A stretch of DNA of 40,026 bases, taken from a virus. Under the pieces are notes generated by a model. It made no database searches and was not told the DNA's origin. It saw nothing but the letters and a program-made list of their open reading frames with translations. The stretch spans positions 1 to 40,026 of the IMG/VR virus record IMGVR_UViG_3300010371_000066. One strand, 5' to 3'. Positions 38,734 through 40,026 of the stretch are shown here, one piece after another (position 1 is the stretch's first letter; the number at the start of each line of letters is the position of its first letter). A program made the position numbers and the translations under genes.

Positions 38734-38925
38734 ATGACCCCGGAGAGCAGGCAAGTGGTCGAAATGATCGACAGACAGCCGGTGGAGCTGCGCCAGACGG
38801 TGCGCGACGCCGTGGAGCGGATCGTAAAGGCATGCAGTAAGCCGCCACGCCCAAAGCCGCAGCGCCAGCTTGCTCTTCTCCCGCCAGACAGCAATCTGAT
38901 CGTTGGTCCGTGGGGCAAGACCTAG
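38734..38925 (+). CDS. Hypothetical protein behind repressor, 63 aa
   Basis: ATG at 38734. MTPESRQVVEMIDRQPVELRQTVRDAVERIVK is helical and charged, followed by a basic Pro-rich tail. Located downstream of the CI-like gene in the rex position, so possibly expressed in the lysogen. Function unknown. Confidence 0.55.
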   Translation: MTPESRQVVEMIDRQPVELRQTVRDAVERIVKACSKPPRPKPQRQLALLPPDSNLIVGPWGKT

Positions 38926-39305
38926 CCGCGCGAGCCAGTGAACGTCTCGTGGATTTGGCAACTCGGATAGCCGATCACGGCTGACCCAGAGACGCCCGAT
39001 CCCGAGAACGACGCCGAGATCTGCAGTGTGCCCGTCCCGTTTGAACCGCTAACCTGGCAGGCCCACGTTGCACTGTTGCCGCTGGTGGTGCCGGGGCATG
39101 TCCCGTTTAGACTCGCGATGGCGAGCGTTGCCGACGTGCCCGAAGTCGTTACGGTGAACGAATCCGTGTAGGTCGTTCCGGCCGTCACCCCAGAGCAGCT
39201 GCTCGATGTGACGCTCTCGTGGGCCGCGTAGAGCCCGTCGATCGAGACAGGACCGACACCCCCACCACAGGCGAGCGCCAACGCCAGCAAAACCATTCGT
39301 CGCAT
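38922..39305 (-). CDS. Lipoprotein in the immunity region, 127 aa
   Basis: ATG at 39305 with GGAGGG four bases upstream. MRRMVLLALALACGGG is a lipoprotein signal with lipobox Cys, followed by Ser/Thr/Gly-rich beta sequence with Cys residues (SSSCSG, GTCPGT, WACQVSG, YPSCQIH). The gene runs toward the repressor unit and overlaps the 63-aa gene tail to tail. Its location between repressor and OL-like site suggests prophage expression, e.g. superinfection exclusion at the cell surface. Confidence 0.65.
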   Translation of the reverse strand: MRRMVLLALALACGGGVGPVSIDGLYAAHESVTSSSCSGVTAGTTYTDSFTVTTSGTSATLAIASLNGTCPGTTSGNSATWACQVSGSNGTGTLQISASFSGSGVSGSAVIGYPSCQIHETFTGSRG

Positions 39306-39352
39306 AAGCCCTCCGCGACATAGACGAAATCACTACCCGCGCCACCGCCGCA

Positions 39353-39391
39353 ACTATGGCAGTTGACACATGCTGTGGCGTATGCCATAGT
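39353..39391 (+). promoter_or_regulatory. OL-like operator and rightward early promoter
   Basis: ACTATGGCA (39353-39361) and TGCCATAGT (39383-39391) form perfect 9-bp inverted arms. Between them lie TTGACA (39363-39368) and, after 17 bases, CATAGT as -10 (39386-39391). The sequence is homologous to 38248-38280 in reverse. It drives the pentapeptide-repeat gene at 39510 and the long early operon. Confidence 0.75.
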
Positions 39392-39509
39392 CTCCCTTGT
39401 CAGGCGGTGGCTAGGTGGGGCGTCGGGCGGGACATGGTGCAAGCGGACCGGGCTGGAAGTTAAGGGCGGGGCCACCAAGAAGGCTTTTCAAAGAAGGGGG
39501 CGGAAAACC

Positions 39510-40026
39510 GTGACGCGGGAGAGCTATACGAAAGACCAGATCGCAGAGATCCTTGCGTTGCACGGCAAGTGGATGCGCGGTGAGAACGGAGGATCCCGCG
39601 CGAACCTCTCCCGCGCGAACCTCTCCCGCGCGGACCTCTCCCGCGCGGACCTCTCCCGCGCGTACCTCTCCTGCGCGGACCTCTCCCGCGCGTACCTCTC
39701 CCGCGCGAACCTCTCCCGCGCGAACCTCTCCGGCGCGGACCTCTCCTGCGCGAACCTCTCCCGCGCGGACCTCTCCCGCGCGGACCTCTACGGCGCGGAC
39801 CTCTACGGCGCGGACCTCTCCGACGCGAACCTCTCCCGCGCGGACCTCTACGGCGCGGACCTCTCCGACGCGAACCTCTCCTGCGCGAACCTCTCCGGCG
39901 CGAACCTCTCCGGCGCGGACCTCTCCGGCGCGGACCTCTCCGGCGCGAACCTCTCCGACGCGTACCTCTCCGGCGCGGACCTCTCCGGCGCGAACCTCTC
40001 CGGCGCGAACCCCTCCGGCGCGAACC
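39510..40026 (+). CDS. Pentapeptide-repeat protein, N-terminal part
   Basis: GTG at 39510, ten bases after AGAAGGGGG. The first ~28 residues ([20 protein letters not shown]...) match the usual N-terminal lead of phage pentapeptide-repeat proteins. From 39594 about 29 units of A-[NDY]-L-[SY]-[RGCD] follow to the window end and continue at base 66. First gene of the OL-controlled operon. The folded solenoid may mimic DNA, as in Qnr/MfpA proteins that act on gyrase; that function is inference. Confidence 0.85.
   Translation, partial: MTRESYTKDQIAEILALHGKWMRGENGGSRANLSRANLSRADLSRADLSRAYLSCADLSRAYLSRANLSRANLSGADLSCANLSRADLSRADLYGADLYGADLSDANLSRADLYGADLSDANLSCANLSGANLSGADLSGADLSGANLSDAYLSGADLSGANLSGANPSGAN
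39594..40026 (+). repeat. 15-bp tandem repeat array (pentapeptide coding), right end
   Basis: About 29 near-identical 15-base units. Variation is mainly at the codons for the first, fourth and fifth residues (R, G, C or D; S or Y). The homogeneity at DNA level suggests recent expansion or frequent recombination, and explains why the assembly was cut here. Confidence 0.9.

Noticed and set aside
39594-40026. CRISPR-like or satellite array
   Set aside because: Units are contiguous 15-bp coding repeats with no spacers, in frame with a protein start and end.

Overview
The window looks like an essentially complete genome of a temperate, GC-rich, tailed phage of podovirus type. It has no bacterial housekeeping genes. 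It has an integrase with a probable tRNA-derived attachment site, a cI/cro-type switch, replication and lysis modules, and a full head and short-tail set with no tape measure, sheath or tail-tube genes. The two window ends are two parts of one pentapeptide-repeat gene read in the same frame. The last 32 bases recur at 68-99, so the molecule was probably assembled as a circle cut inside a 15-bp tandem repeat; the first ~65 bases look degraded. Two small lipoproteins with signal ends like 'ALACGGG' weakly suggest a Myxococcota-like or other deltaproteobacterial-type host. This is inference only.

Layout. (1) Rightward early operon: from promoter/operator 39353-39391 through the pentapeptide gene (39510, across the ends to 485), then a tightly overlapping run of mostly small unknown proteins to 8344. 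It includes an Erf-type annealing protein, an HNH protein, a MazG-like protein and a PPC-motif methylase-like protein, and ends with the tyrosine integrase (8554-9627). A tRNA-Leu-like fragment flanked by repeats, the likely attP, follows at 9633-9792. (2) Leftward late operon from 33725 to about 10047: zinc/HTH/HNH genes, small and large terminase, two receptor-binding or fibre proteins, glycosyltransferase, methyltransferase, portal, scaffold, major capsid, decoration protein, tail adaptor, tail nozzle, GNAT, internal/ejection proteins, fibre, then lysis genes (single-TM protein, lipoprotein, M15 endolysin, spanin-like protein). (3) A short rightward two-gene unit, 33854-34366, behind a clear sigma70-type promoter. 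(4) Leftward replication operon from 38234 to 34378: Cro-like repressor, terminator, CII-like regulator, small proteins, DNA methyltransferase, endonuclease VII, replication initiator with iterons inside its gene, and DnaC-like loader. (5) Immunity region 38001-39391: Cro-like (-), CI-like (+), a small ORF, and a lipoprotein (-).

The genome behaves like a mirrored lambda. The repressor gene lies between two related operators. One faces leftward to cro and replication (OR-like). The other faces rightward to recombination and integration genes (OL-like). The pentapeptide-repeat protein occupies the first-gene position of the PL-like operon. No stretch longer than 300 bases lacks a gene. The longer gaps (9628-9797, 8345-8553, 39306-39509) hold attP, a possible small ORF, and the OL-like promoter respectively.
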